Positions 46,471-55,287 of a DNA stretch of 64,000 nt are shown one piece after another. A program made the translations under genes and the position numbers. The notes beneath the pieces were generated by a model. It ran no database searches. It was not told the origin of the DNA and worked only from the letters and a program-made list of their open reading frames with translations. The DNA is from Herbaspirillum sp. DW155 (GTDB taxonomy: Bacteria > Pseudomonadota > Gammaproteobacteria > Burkholderiales > Burkholderiaceae_D): assembly GCF_037076565.1 (NCBI RefSeq), contig NZ_AP029028.1, forward strand, positions 4,340,001-4,404,000. Direction: 5' to 3'. How positions within the stretch are numbered: the first letter of the stretch is position 1; every line of letters begins with the position of its first letter.

Positions 46471-47487
46471 TCAGGAATCGCGTTTTTCAGCATTACGCGG
46501 ACTTTTTCCGCCAGCCGCCCTGGGACGCTCCCCGCGTTCGCTGCGCTCGGCCTTTTCTTGCCGCTGCGCATCCAGCTCCACCAGGTATTCCCACAGCCGC
46601 GCCACCAGCGCCTTGCCGGTGCGCTGTGCGGTGGGGCGCTCGCGATAGAGGCGGATTTCCATCTCCACTTCCCACTCCCCGGTGGGGCCATCGGTGCGCG
46701 CCAGCTGGCGGTTGCGCACTTCGCGCAGCACCGAGGATTCGGGCAGGAAGGCCACGCCATGACCTTCCAGCGCCATCATCTTGAGGCTTTCCGACATGTC
46801 GGTCTCGTAGTGCTTCATCAGGTGCAGCGGGCGCCTGGTATCGGCCATCATCAGCTCCACCATGCGGCCCAGATAGGCATTGCTGGTGTACGAGAGGAAG
46901 GGCACGGGCGTCCTGGCACTGCCCGGAAACACGTAGTCCGGCTTGCCGTTGCGGTCGCAGCGCGAATAAGGACGCAGGGTTTCGGTGCCCATGGTCAGCA
47001 TGTCGTAGCGGCTGGCATCGAGCTGCACCGGCTGACGCGGATGGTGATAGCACAGCAGCAGGTCGCAGCCGCCTTCGACGATGGTCATCACGGCATCGTG
47101 GACGTTGAGGGCGATGAGGCGCGTATTGATGGGGCCGAAGCCTGATTCCAGCGCGCTCAACCACTTGGGCATATAGGTCAGCGAGAGCGTATGCGGCACC
47201 GCGAAGTCGATGGTGGTCTGCGCCGTGGGCCGTTTGCCGCGCAGTAGCGCCCGCGTATTGTTGATCTGGCCCAGCATGGCCACGGCCTGTTCGTAGAAGA
47301 CTTCGCCGGCGGCGGTCAGGCGCGTGGGGTAGGAGGTGCGGTCGATCAGGTCGGTGCCCAGCCAGGCCTCCAGCGACTGGATGCGCCGCGAAAAAGCCGG
47401 TTGCGTCACATGCCGCAGCTCCGCCGAGCGACTGAAACTGCGCGTTTCCGCCAGAGAGACGAAATCCTCAAGCCATTTGCTTTCCAT
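46471..47487 (-). CDS. LysR-family regulator, HypT/YjiE-like
   Basis: 338 residues from ATG 47487 (MESKWLEDFVSLAETRSFSRSAELRHVTQPAFSRRIQ split by motif: helix-turn-helix FSRSAELRHVTQPAFSRRI). The effector domain carries YTSNAYLGRMVELMM and LKMMALEGHGVAFLPES, segments I recall from HypT (YjiE), the hypochlorite-responsive regulator, though this is memory-based. The C-terminal tail is unusually long and basic (KAERSERGERPRAAGGKSPR). Upstream of gdhA on the same strand, which it may regulate. Confidence 0.82.
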   Translation of the reverse strand: MESKWLEDFVSLAETRSFSRSAELRHVTQPAFSRRIQSLEAWLGTDLIDRTSYPTRLTAAGEVFYEQAVAMLGQINNTRALLRGKRPTAQTTIDFAVPHTLSLTYMPKWLSALESGFGPINTRLIALNVHDAVMTIVEGGCDLLLCYHHPRQPVQLDASRYDMLTMGTETLRPYSRCDRNGKPDYVFPGSARTPVPFLSYTSNAYLGRMVELMMADTRRPLHLMKHYETDMSESLKMMALEGHGVAFLPESSVLREVRNRQLARTDGPTGEWEVEMEIRLYRERPTAQRTGKALVARLWEYLVELDAQRQEKAERSERGERPRAAGGKSPRNAEKRDS

Positions 47488-47564
47488 TGCCCGCCCACTT
47501 CCCGTTCTAGGTCGAATGGGCGAATTGTGCCGCTGCGCCCGCGCCGGCGCAAGCTGCGTGCGTG

Positions 47565-49469
47565 TCAGCGCCGCCCGGGGGGCATCAGCACGGTCGGCTC
47601 GGCCTGCGCCTGGGCATCGGCTGGGACGCCTTCGGGCTGCGGCACGAGCGAACCGTCCTCCTCCTCCGCACCCGCCTGCTGCCGCAACCACATCTGCGCA
47701 TACAGGCCACCGGCCATCAGCAAGCCGGCGTGAGTGCCGCGCTCGACGATGCGGCCGTGGTCCATCACCAGAATCTGGTGGGCATTGACGATGGTGGACA
47801 GCCGGTGCGCAATGACCAGCGTGCTGCGCTCGCGGGCGATCTCTTCGAGCTGCTGCTGGATCGCCTGCTCGGCACGCGAATCGAGGGCCGAGGTGGCTTC
47901 GTCGAAGATCAGGATGGCCGGGTCTTTCAGCAGGGTGCGGGCAATCGCCACGCGCTGCTTTTCACCGCCCGACAATTTCAGTCCGCGCTCGCCCACCATG
48001 CTGGCGTAGCCCTCCGGAAGCGATTCGATGAAGTCGTGGATGTAGGCCGCCTTGGCCGCTGCCACGATCTGCTCGCGCGTGGCACCGGGCTTGCCGTAGG
48101 CGATGTTGTATTCGATGGTGTCGTTGAACAGCACCGTGTCCTGCGGCACGATGCCGATGGCCTGGCGCAGCGAGGCTTGCGTGACATTGCGCAGGTCCTG
48201 ACCATCGATGCGGATGGCACCGCGGTCGACATCGTAGAAGCGATACAGCAGCCGCGAGAGCGTGGACTTGCCCGAGCCGCTGTGACCGACCACGGCCGTA
48301 GTGGTACCGGCCTGCACCTTGAAATCGACATCGAAGAGAATCTGGCGATTGCGTTCGTAGCTGAAATCGACGTGCTCGAAATGCAGCTCCGCGCCCTGCG
48401 TCTTCAAGGGTTGGGCACCGGGCCGGTCGGCCACTTCGCGGTTTTCTTCCAGCAGCGAGAACAGGCGTTCCATGTCGGCCAGGCTCTGCTTGATTTCGCG
48501 ATAAAGCACACCCAGGAAGTTGAGCGGAATGTAGAGCTGGATCATGAAGGCATTGACCAGCACCATGTCGCCCAGCGTCATGCTGCCATCGATGACGCCG
48601 GCGATGGCGCGCCACAGGATGAGCGTGACGGCGATGGCGATGATGGCCGACTGTCCGGTGTTGAGCAGCGAGAGCGAACTCTGCGATTTGACGGCTGCGC
48701 GTTCATAGCGCTGCAGGCCTTCGTCATAGCGGCGCGCCTCGAATTCCTCGTTACCGAAATATTTCACCGTCTCGTAGTTGAGCAGCGAATCGATGGCGCG
48801 CGTGTTGGCATGCGAATCCAGCTCGTTCATGGTGCGGCGGAAATGCGTGCGCCACTCGGTCACCGTGATGGTGAAGAGGATGTAGAGCACCAGCGCACCG
48901 GCCGTGATGAGCGAGAACCAGATGTCGTAATGCGTGATGAGGTAGGCCAGCACCAGCGCGATCTCGATGATGGTCGGCAGGATCGAGAAGAGCGTATACG
49001 ACACCAGCGAGGAGACCCCGCGCGTACCGCGCTCGATGTCGCGCGTCATGCCGCCGGTCTGGCGGTTCAGGTGGAAGCGCAGCGATAGCGCATGCAGATG
49101 GCGAAACACCTGCAGCGCGATGGTCCGTACCGCGCGTTGCGTGACGCGGGCAAACATCAGTTCGCGCAATTCGGTAAAGAGCGCCGTGGCCAGCCGCAGC
49201 GCGCCGTAGGCCACCAGCAGCCCCAGCGGCAACACCAGTAGTGCTTGCGGATGGGCGGGCGTAATGGTCATGGCATCGACCAGCTTTTTCAGCACCAGCG
49301 GCACGCCCACGTTGGCCAGCTTGGCCCCGACCAGAAAGGCCAGCGCCAGCATCACGCGCCACTTGTAGGTCCACAGATAGGGCAGCAGCGTGCGGACCAC
49401 TTCCCAATCGCCACGCTGGCGTTTGACGGGGGCTTGGGGCGAGGACGAAGAATTGGGATAGCGGCGCAT
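47565..49469 (-). CDS. ABC exporter of the Atm1/HMT1 type (fused permease-ATPase)
   Basis: 634 residues. Six-helix membrane domain (about 30-330) with the family motif HALSLRFHLNRQTGGMTRDIERG, then an ATPase with Walker A GHSGSGKST, signature KLSGGEKQRVAIARTL, Walker B ILIFDEATSALD and switch VIAHRLSTI. The Atm1 group exports glutathione-linked sulfur or metal compounds from the cytosol. The homodimer is complete from one gene. ATG 49469 chosen; upstream residues are not conserved. Confidence 0.9.
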   Translation of the reverse strand: MRRYPNSSSSPQAPVKRQRGDWEVVRTLLPYLWTYKWRVMLALAFLVGAKLANVGVPLVLKKLVDAMTITPAHPQALLVLPLGLLVAYGALRLATALFTELRELMFARVTQRAVRTIALQVFRHLHALSLRFHLNRQTGGMTRDIERGTRGVSSLVSYTLFSILPTIIEIALVLAYLITHYDIWFSLITAGALVLYILFTITVTEWRTHFRRTMNELDSHANTRAIDSLLNYETVKYFGNEEFEARRYDEGLQRYERAAVKSQSSLSLLNTGQSAIIAIAVTLILWRAIAGVIDGSMTLGDMVLVNAFMIQLYIPLNFLGVLYREIKQSLADMERLFSLLEENREVADRPGAQPLKTQGAELHFEHVDFSYERNRQILFDVDFKVQAGTTTAVVGHSGSGKSTLSRLLYRFYDVDRGAIRIDGQDLRNVTQASLRQAIGIVPQDTVLFNDTIEYNIAYGKPGATREQIVAAAKAAYIHDFIESLPEGYASMVGERGLKLSGGEKQRVAIARTLLKDPAILIFDEATSALDSRAEQAIQQQLEEIARERSTLVIAHRLSTIVNAHQILVMDHGRIVERGTHAGLLMAGGLYAQMWLRQQAGAEEEDGSLVPQPEGVPADAQAQAEPTVLMPPGRR

Positions 49470-49621
49470 AAAGCGGATCACAGAAGAAGAAGGTCGGCAC
49501 CACAAACCAGCAAGAGCACAACATCCGATACACTAGCCGCTTGCCGCGCTTGTGGGCGCAAAACCGAATTATAAGAGCCATCCCGGCGCGCCGCCGGACC
49601 TCACCTGCAAAGGAGCCTTCC

Positions 49622-50056
49622 ATGTCAACCACCGTTCCCGAACTTCCACCGGGCAAGGCACCGCAACTGCGCGTCATGCCCATGCCGTCCGATGCCAATG
49701 TGTATGGCGACGTCTTCGGCGGCTGGATCATGGCCCAGGTCGACATCGCCGGTTCGCTGCCGGCCACGCGCCGCGCCAATGGCCGGGTGGCGACCATTGC
49801 GGTCAATTCCTTCCTGTTCAAGAACCCGGTCTTCGTGGGCGACCTGCTGTCCTTCTATGCCGATATCGTCAAGGTCGGCAATACCTCCATCACGGTCAAC
49901 GTCGAAGTCTATGCCGAGCGCAATCGCCTGCAGACCGAGATCGTCAAGGTGACCGAAGCCACTCTCACTTACGTGGCTACCGATGAAAACCGCAAGCCGC
50001 GGCCGCTGCCGCCGCTGGATCCGGTGCGCGAAGCGGGGGCCAGCCCGGCGATCTGA
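49622..50056 (+). CDS. yciA: Acyl-CoA thioesterase YciA
   Basis: 144 residues. Hotdog-fold protein with the NVYGDVFGGWIMAQVDIAG motif (catalytic Asp) and SFLFKNPVFVGDLLSFY. Hydrolyses short to long acyl-CoAs, a housekeeping enzyme of CoA balance. AAAGGAG lies seven nt before the ATG. Confidence 0.92.
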   Translation: MSTTVPELPPGKAPQLRVMPMPSDANVYGDVFGGWIMAQVDIAGSLPATRRANGRVATIAVNSFLFKNPVFVGDLLSFYADIVKVGNTSITVNVEVYAERNRLQTEIVKVTEATLTYVATDENRKPRPLPPLDPVREAGASPAI

Positions 50057-50072
50057 GCGCCGCCCTTCCCCT

Positions 50073-50104
50073 CCTGCGGGCTTGAAAATTTTTCAGCCCG
50101 CAGG
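50073..50104 (+). terminator. Terminator-like hairpin after yciA
   Basis: CCTGCGGGCT (50073-50082) pairs perfectly with AGCCCGCAGG (50095-50104); the inner TGAAAA/TTTTTCA extends the stem. No separate U-tract, but T5 lies in the loop side. Confidence 0.55.
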
Positions 50105-50160
50105 GTGCAGCGCAGACGTATGGTTATGCCTCCCTCACTGCCTTCCTCTTCATACTGCCC

Positions 50161-51111
50161 ATGACATCCTCCAACCGCCCTGTCGTCCTCATCGTCGCCC
50201 GCCTGCCGCAGCACCTGCTGGACTTGCTGCAGCAGAACTTCACCTGCCACAACCTCATCCTCGATCCGCTCACCGATGAAGCGCTCGCTGCCATCGCGCC
50301 GCAGGTGCGCGGCATTGCCGCCAATGGCGAAGCCAAGGTCGGCCGCGAGTTCATGGCGCGCTTTCCGGCGCTGGAGATTGTCTCGGTGTTCGGGGTGGGC
50401 TATGACGGGGTGGATGTACCGGCTGCCCGCGAGCGCGGCATCCATGTAACCCACACGCCTGACGTGCTCACCGAGGATGTAGCCGACATGGCCATTGCCC
50501 TGATGCTGGCCGTGGCACGCAACGTGGTGCGGGCCGACCGCTTTGCCCGCAGCGGCGAATGGAAGAAGGGGCCCTTCCCCTTCACCACCAAGGTCAGCGG
50601 CGCGCGCCTGGGCATCGTCGGCCTGGGCCGCATCGGGCAAGCCATTGCGCAGCGCGCGGCGGCGTTCGACATGCAGATTGCGTATCACAACCGTTCGCGC
50701 AAGGATGTGCCCTACACCTATGTGGAAGACATCGTCTCGCTGGCGCGCGAAGTCGATTTCCTGGTGATGATCACGCCGGGTGGCGCGGGGACGCGGGCGC
50801 TTGTCAATGCCGAAGTGCTGGAAGCGCTGGGGCCCAAGGGCTTCCTCATCAATGTGGCGCGGGGTTCGGTGGTGGATGAAAAGGCGCTCATCGCGGCGCT
50901 GCAGGCTGGAACGATTGCCGGTGCGGGGCTGGACGTGTTCGAGAACGAACCGAACATTCCGGCCGAACTGGCCGCGCTGGAGAACGTGGTGCTGACGCCG
51001 CACATGGCCAGCGGCACGCTGGTCACCAGGACGGCCATGGCGGAACTGGCGTTCACCAATTTGCAGGCGCATTTTTCTGGCAAGCCGGTGGTGACGCCGG
51101 TGCCTGACTGA
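50161..51111 (+). CDS. D-isomer-specific 2-hydroxyacid dehydrogenase (glyoxylate/hydroxypyruvate reductase type)
   Basis: 316 residues. NAD(P)-binding GIVGLGRIGQAIA near 155; the catalytic triad is Arg in NVARGSVVDE, Glu in FENEPN and His in LTPHMASGT. Arg in HNRSRKD after the second strand favours NADPH. Reduces glyoxylate or hydroxypyruvate; related in theme to glycolate oxidase at 11-15 kb. Ends before a good terminator. Confidence 0.92.
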   Translation: MTSSNRPVVLIVARLPQHLLDLLQQNFTCHNLILDPLTDEALAAIAPQVRGIAANGEAKVGREFMARFPALEIVSVFGVGYDGVDVPAARERGIHVTHTPDVLTEDVADMAIALMLAVARNVVRADRFARSGEWKKGPFPFTTKVSGARLGIVGLGRIGQAIAQRAAAFDMQIAYHNRSRKDVPYTYVEDIVSLAREVDFLVMITPGGAGTRALVNAEVLEALGPKGFLINVARGSVVDEKALIAALQAGTIAGAGLDVFENEPNIPAELAALENVVLTPHMASGTLVTRTAMAELAFTNLQAHFSGKPVVTPVPD

Positions 51112-51127
51112 AGATTCATACAGGGGG

Positions 51128-51166
51128 AAAGCCGCTGCCGGAGGGGGTCACGGACAGCGGCTTTTT
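51128..51166 (+). terminator. Terminator of the hydroxyacid dehydrogenase gene
   Basis: AAAGCCGCTG (51128-51137) pairs with CAGCGGCTTT (51155-51164) and is followed by T to 51166. It marks the border between core genes and the type VI effector island. Confidence 0.88.
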
Positions 51167-51251
51167 GCCGATGGGTTCAGGGAGGGCGGTTCAGTCCAAG
51201 GAGTCTTGTCCTGAGTCATTCCATACTTGGGTGATGACTTGGGGTGTGCTA

Positions 51252-51933
51252 TCACTGCTGCGTGTCTGCCTCATCAAGCCACTCTTCAATGTCGATCCCC
51301 GAGAATGGGAATGTTGGCTCGCCGAACATGCGGAGCAGCGTCAGATGCACATTGGCCTTCACTTTCACCAGATTTTCGAGCAGGAAACTCCCGCCCAGGA
51401 CGATGGCGGGCTGAAAACCATATATTTCATGCGGTTCAAGCGGACCTAGTTTGGACCGCGCACGTTCGAAGAGGGGCTGACCATCCTCGTCTTCCACATC
51501 ACACTCATCTGGCTTAAGGAATGCGAATAGCGAACGAATCGAAGAATCCAAGTCTTCTTTGGATTTGGGCTTCAGTTCATTTTCGAAAGCAGAGACGCTA
51601 TGGAGCACGCAGTTCATCGAAACGCTGCTGCCGGTCTTCTCACCGCAGACGTAAAGTTCGCCAAATGCAGACCTCGCAATGACATGGAAGACGTCAACCC
51701 CCTCCAATTCGGTGTCCGCGAGCCAGTCATCGACGAGACCTGCATAGTCATCAGGGTTAACTGTGCAAAAGAGCCCATTGGCATATTCGCACCAGCCTTC
51801 TTGCTCCCAGTATTTCAATAGCTGATCGGGTAGTTTGTTGCGCCATTTTTTCAGGCTTTTTGGCCGGTACCGGAGTGCGCTTGGTGGCCTCGCCAAATTT
51901 GCTTGAAAAATATTCGGAGTCTTCAACTCTCAT
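51252..51933 (-). pseudogene. Tdi1-type immunity gene, copy 5 (frameshifted)
   Basis: Starting from ATG 51933 the frame reads MRVEDSEYFSSKFGEATKRTPVPA, matching the N-terminus of the intact copies. The rest (KSLKKWRNKLPDQLLKYWEQEGW to the stop) lies in another frame. The two meet in a run of five A on the minus strand (51861-51857); removing one A restores a 226-residue protein. Domains otherwise complete: GAD-like N-terminal half and DUF1851 C-terminal half, with an EEWLDEADTQQ tail longer than in other copies. It would have bound and neutralised an Ntox15 DNase. A sequencing error in the homopolymer is possible. Confidence 0.75.
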
Positions 51934-51934
51934 C

Positions 51935-52186
51935 TCATTTCCTTGGTTTTATTCCTCTTAGAAAAATAAGGTGCTGCCACTCATCAACAAGGTCTTCATA
52001 GTCATCAGGATCAACCGTGCAAAAAAGACCATTCGCATATTCGCACCATCCTTCTCGCTCCCAGTATTTCAGTAACTGATCGGGCAGCTTATCGCGCCAC
52101 TTTTCAATGCTTTCGGTGGGCACGGGCGATCGCTTGGTAGCCTCGCCAAAGTTGCTAATAAAATATTTGAAGTCTTCGTCTCTCAT
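51935..52186 (-). pseudogene. Tdi1-type immunity gene, copy 4 (3'-truncated)
   Basis: 83 residues. The first 69 residues (MRDEDFKYFISNFGEATKRS.. to DPDDYEDLVDEW) equal the start of the intact copies. After DEW the sequence jumps to unrelated QHLIFLRGIKPRK and stops 1 nt before the start of copy 5. About 150 residues, including all of the DUF1851 half, are gone; recombination between tandem copies is the simplest explanation (inference). Probably non-functional, though a free GAD-like fragment could be made. Confidence 0.8.
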
Positions 52187-52276
52187 CTCAATATCTAAGT
52201 TTTACGCGTTCCAAACTTAGGTGGCATCAGCCTGCGGCTGGATGAATTTTTAGTCGTTCTGTCGTGACGGCATTTT

Positions 52277-52942
52277 TCAAGAGTTGAGCAGCTTATCAAT
52301 ATCGATCCCCGCGAGTGGCAATTCCGGCTCCGCGAGTTGGCGCAGAATAGTCAGGTGCACGTTAGCATTCACCTTGGCTAGGTTTTCGAGGCGCATTTTC
52401 CCTCCTAATACAATGGCTGGCTCGAATCCATAGATCTCATTTGATTCAAGCGGGCCAAGTTTGGATCTGGCACGTTCAAAGAGTGGCTGTCCATCGTCAT
52501 CCTCCATGTCAAGTTGGACAGGCTTAATGAACGAGAAAAAACAACAGATCGAAAAGTCCAGCTCCTTCTTTGTTTTTTCTTTCAATTTATTCTGTAGAGC
52601 CGTGATCATATTCAGAGCTGCTGCAATCGTGACGCTGCGTCCCGTCTTCTCACCGAATAGATAGAGATCGCCAAATGCAGACCTTCCGATAACGTGGAAT
52701 GCGTCAATTTCGTTCAATCCGGTGTCCGCTAACCACTGATCAACAATATCTTCGTAGTCATCAGGATCAACTGTACAAAAAAGTCCATTGACATATTCGC
52801 ACCAGCCTTCTCGCTTCCAGTATTTCAGCAACTGATCTGGCAACTTACCGCGCCATTTTTCAAAGCTTGCCGCAGGTACATTGGCGCACTTGGTAGCCTC
52901 ACCAAAATTACTAATAAAATATTCGAAGTCTTCGTCTCTCAT
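52277..52942 (-). CDS. Tdi1-type T6SS immunity protein, copy 3 (intact)
   Basis: 221 residues. GAD-like domain (about 1-105: FISNFGEATK, KLPDQLLKYWKREGWCEYVNGLF, DAFHVIGRSAFGDLYLFGEKTGR) and DUF1851 C-terminal domain (about 110-215: QPLFERARSKLGPLESNEIYGFEPA, NANVHLTILRQLAEPELPLAGIDID). This pair of domains is that of Tdi1, the immunity protein of the Agrobacterium T6SS DNase Tde1. Differs from copy 1 at many positions, so it may protect against a different toxin variant. Cytoplasmic. Confidence 0.88.
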   Translation of the reverse strand: MRDEDFEYFISNFGEATKCANVPAASFEKWRGKLPDQLLKYWKREGWCEYVNGLFCTVDPDDYEDIVDQWLADTGLNEIDAFHVIGRSAFGDLYLFGEKTGRSVTIAAALNMITALQNKLKEKTKKELDFSICCFFSFIKPVQLDMEDDDGQPLFERARSKLGPLESNEIYGFEPAIVLGGKMRLENLAKVNANVHLTILRQLAEPELPLAGIDIDKLLNS

Positions 52943-53031
52943 CTCATTGCCTCAGCTTGATGCGCCCCAATCCGCAAGCGACTGCATCTACGAATGACTG
53001 AATGTTGAGTTGTTCGCTCATCGCTGTATGA

Positions 53032-53676
53032 TCAAGAGTCGAGCAACTTATCGATATCGATCCCCGCGAGTGGCAATTCTGGCTCCGCGAATTGGCGCAG
53101 AATAGTCAGGTGCACATTGGCATTCACCTTGGCTAAATTTTCGAGGTGCATTTTTCCTCCTAGTACGATAGCGGGATCGAATCCATAGATTTCATGCGGT
53201 TCAAGTGGGCCCAGCTTGGACCTGGCGCGCTCGAAGAGCGGCTCTCCGCCCTCGTCCTTCATGTCAAACCGGGCCGAATCGCTAAAGGCAGAAAACGAGC
53301 GGATGGAAAAATCCTGGTCTTCCTTCGTTTTTTCCTTCAATTTGTCTTGTAGGGCAGTGACCATATTGAGGGGGCATACAATAGTGACGCTGCGCCCGGT
53401 TCTCTCACCACACAAATATAGCTCGCCAAATGCAGTCCTTGCGATCACATGAAAGGAGTCAATCTCATCCAATCCCGTATCGGCAAGCCATTCGTCAACG
53501 AGGTCTTCATAGTCATCAGGGTCGACTGTACAAAACAGACCATTTGCGTATTCGCACCATCCTTCTTCCTGCCAATATTTCAATAATTGATCGGGTAGCT
53601 TATCGCGCCATTTTTCAAGGCTTGCGGCGGGTACCGTCGAGCGTTTGGTAGCCTCGCCAATATTGCTAGAATTCAT
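53032..53676 (-). pseudogene. Tdi1-type immunity gene, copy 2 (split by an IS element)
   Basis: The body (NIGEATKRSTVPA.. to IDIDKLLDS) is intact, but its first 10 codons lie on the far side of an insertion sequence at 54524-54554 (MSDEDFEYFI). Joining the halves and removing one TA gives 666 bp, the same 221-residue length as copies 1 and 3. The IS end supplies an in-frame ATG (53676), giving MNSSNIGEATK.. of 214 residues, so a slightly altered protein could still be made if transcribed, although no Shine-Dalgarno is evident. Domains as in copy 3. Confidence 0.85.
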
Positions 53677-53687
53677 TTCATAAATAG
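53669..53687 (+). repeat. Left terminal inverted repeat of the IS
   Basis: 19 bp, 17 identical to the right end when reversed. It contains the ATG (minus strand, 53676) that can restart immunity copy 2. Confidence 0.85.
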
Positions 53688-53726
53688 GGTCTGTTAACTT
53701 TTTATCGTGCGTGTTAACTTCTTCGT

Positions 53727-54514
53727 ATGGCACGAAGAGAAGAACTAACAGACGAACAATGGGCGATTCTGGAGCCGCTGATACCAGAAACACCTAGACG
53801 TGATGATGGGCGTGGACGCCCGGAATTGCACAGCAACCGCGCCGTCATGAACGGGATTCTCTGGGTGCTACGCACCGGTGCGGCCTGGTGTGATTTGCCA
53901 GATCGGTTCCCCTCTGGCACGACATGCTTCCGAAGATTTTCGCGCTGGGTCAAGAGTGGCGTGCTACGGCACATACTCGAAGCACTGGCGCAACACCTCG
54001 AAGAGGTTGGCCAAATCAATCTTTCCGAATGCTTTATTGACGGCACGTTTGTGTTGGCAAAAAAAGGGGCCCAAAGGTCGGAAAGACCAAGCGGGGCAAG
54101 GGTACGAAGCTCATGGTTATTGCAGACGCTACTGGTCTTCCACTCGGCGTGCACACGTCTTCTGCTAGCCCACATGAAGTCACCCTTGTCGAGGCTACCC
54201 TCGATGAGATTGTCACAGTGGGACGACCCGAACGAATTATTGGGGATCGCGCCTACGATAGTGATCCGCTCGATCAAAGACTTGCTGCCAAAGGCATTGA
54301 ACTGATCGCACCACACAAGAGCAATCGAAAAAGAGCGGTCACTCAAGACGGCCGGGCGCTGCGCCGATACCGGCGCCGATGGAAGATCGAACGACTGTTT
54401 GCCTGGCTTAATGCCTTCAAGCGTGTACTTACCCGATGGGAGCGTTGCGCCGATCATTACACAGGCTTCGTTCATCTCGCTTTCTCCGTCATCCTCATGC
54501 GGCGCTATTTATGA
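53727..54514 (+). CDS. IS5-family transposase (made by -1 frameshifting)
   Basis: The first frame from 53727 encodes the N-terminal domain (TDEQWAILEPLIP.. to IDGTFVLAKK). The second frame, to 54514, encodes the DDE catalytic part (IGDRAYDSDPLD with the second Asp; RRWKIERLFAWLNAFKR with the Glu). The frames differ by -1 and meet at A7-G (about 54060-54067), the A-AAA-AAG slippery type used by this group; shifted reading gives LAKKRGPKVGKTKRGKGTK, the expected joint. About 262 residues in full. The stop at 54514 lies inside the right inverted repeat. Confidence 0.9.
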
Positions 54515-54523
54515 AATGGGTTC
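54505..54523 (-). repeat. Right terminal inverted repeat of the IS
   Basis: CTATTTATGAAATGGGTTC, reverse complement of the left end with two mismatches; flanked by the TA duplication. Confidence 0.85.
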
Positions 54524-54554
54524 TAATGAAATATTCGAAGTCTTCGTCGCTCAT
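54524..54554 (-). pseudogene. Severed 5' end of immunity copy 2
   Basis: ATG at 54554 followed by codons for MSDEDFEYFI, cut by the IS after 31 nt. It keeps the original ribosome site region and would start translation into the IS end. Confidence 0.8.
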
Positions 54555-54621
54555 CTCAATGCCTTAGCTTGATTGATTCAAAAGCCAGGCGACCTATGCC
54601 TGCGTCTGGATGAAGCATGTT

Positions 54622-55287
54622 TCAAGAGTCGATTAACTTTTCAATATCGATCCCTGAGAATGGCAGTTCCGGGTCGGCGAATTGACGGAGAATCGTCAGG
54701 TGCACATTGGCATTCACTTTTGCCAAATTTTCGAGGAGAACTTTTCCGCCCAGTACGATGGCGGGCTCGAATCCATAGATTTCGTGCGGTTCAAGTGCGC
54801 CGAGTTTGGATCTGGCGCGTTCGAAGAGCGGCTGTCCGTTCTCGTCTTTGATGTCAAACCGCGCCGGATCGCTAAACGCAAAAAACGAGCGGATTGAAGA
54901 ATCCAAATCTTCCTTAGTTTTTTCCTTCAATTCATTTTTTGGCGCAAAAACCATGTTGACGGCACAGTGAACTGTTGCACTGCGCCCGGTCTTCTCACCG
55001 AACAAATAGAGGTCGCCAAATGCAGACCTTGCAATCACGTGGAACGCATCAATCTCATCCAGTCCTGTGTCGGCAAGCCACTCATCAACGAGGTCTTCAT
55101 AGTCATCAGGGTCAACTGTACAGAAGAGGCCATTCGAATATTCGCACCATCCTTCTTGCGCCCAGTATTTCAATAACTTATCTGGAAGTTTACCGCGCCA
55201 TTTCTCAAGGCTTGCGGCGGGCACCGGAGAACTCTTGGTCGCCTCGCCAAAGATGCTAATAAAATATTTGAATCCTTCGTCTCTCAT
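54622..55287 (-). CDS. Tdi1-type T6SS immunity protein, copy 1 (adjacent to toxin)
   Basis: 221 residues, intact. GAD-like half (FISIFGEATKSSPVPAASLE, KLPDKLLKYWAQEGWCEYSNGLF, AFHVIARSAFGDLYLFGEKTGR) and DUF1851 half (FERARSKLGALEPHEIYGFEPA, ANVHLTILRQFADPELPFSGID). The ATG at 55287 overlaps the toxin stop as ATGA, so toxin and antidote are translationally coupled; this is the likely cognate immunity of the Ntox15 toxin. Codon use and base composition are more AT-rich than flanking core genes, suggesting transfer. Confidence 0.92.
   Translation of the reverse strand: MRDEGFKYFISIFGEATKSSPVPAASLEKWRGKLPDKLLKYWAQEGWCEYSNGLFCTVDPDDYEDLVDEWLADTGLDEIDAFHVIARSAFGDLYLFGEKTGRSATVHCAVNMVFAPKNELKEKTKEDLDSSIRSFFAFSDPARFDIKDENGQPLFERARSKLGALEPHEIYGFEPAIVLGGKVLLENLAKVNANVHLTILRQFADPELPFSGIDIEKLIDS

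Larger units (their letters stand above)
53669..54523 (+). mobile_element. IS5-family (IS427-group) insertion sequence, 855 bp
   Basis: Ends are 19-bp inverted repeats with two mismatches: GAATTCATTTCATAAATAG (53669-53687) and the complement of GAACCCATTTCATAAATAG (54505-54523). A TA is duplicated on both flanks (53667-53668 and 54524-54525), proven by the exact 221-codon length of the rejoined immunity gene. The element carries one transposase made by a programmed frameshift. Confidence 0.92.
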
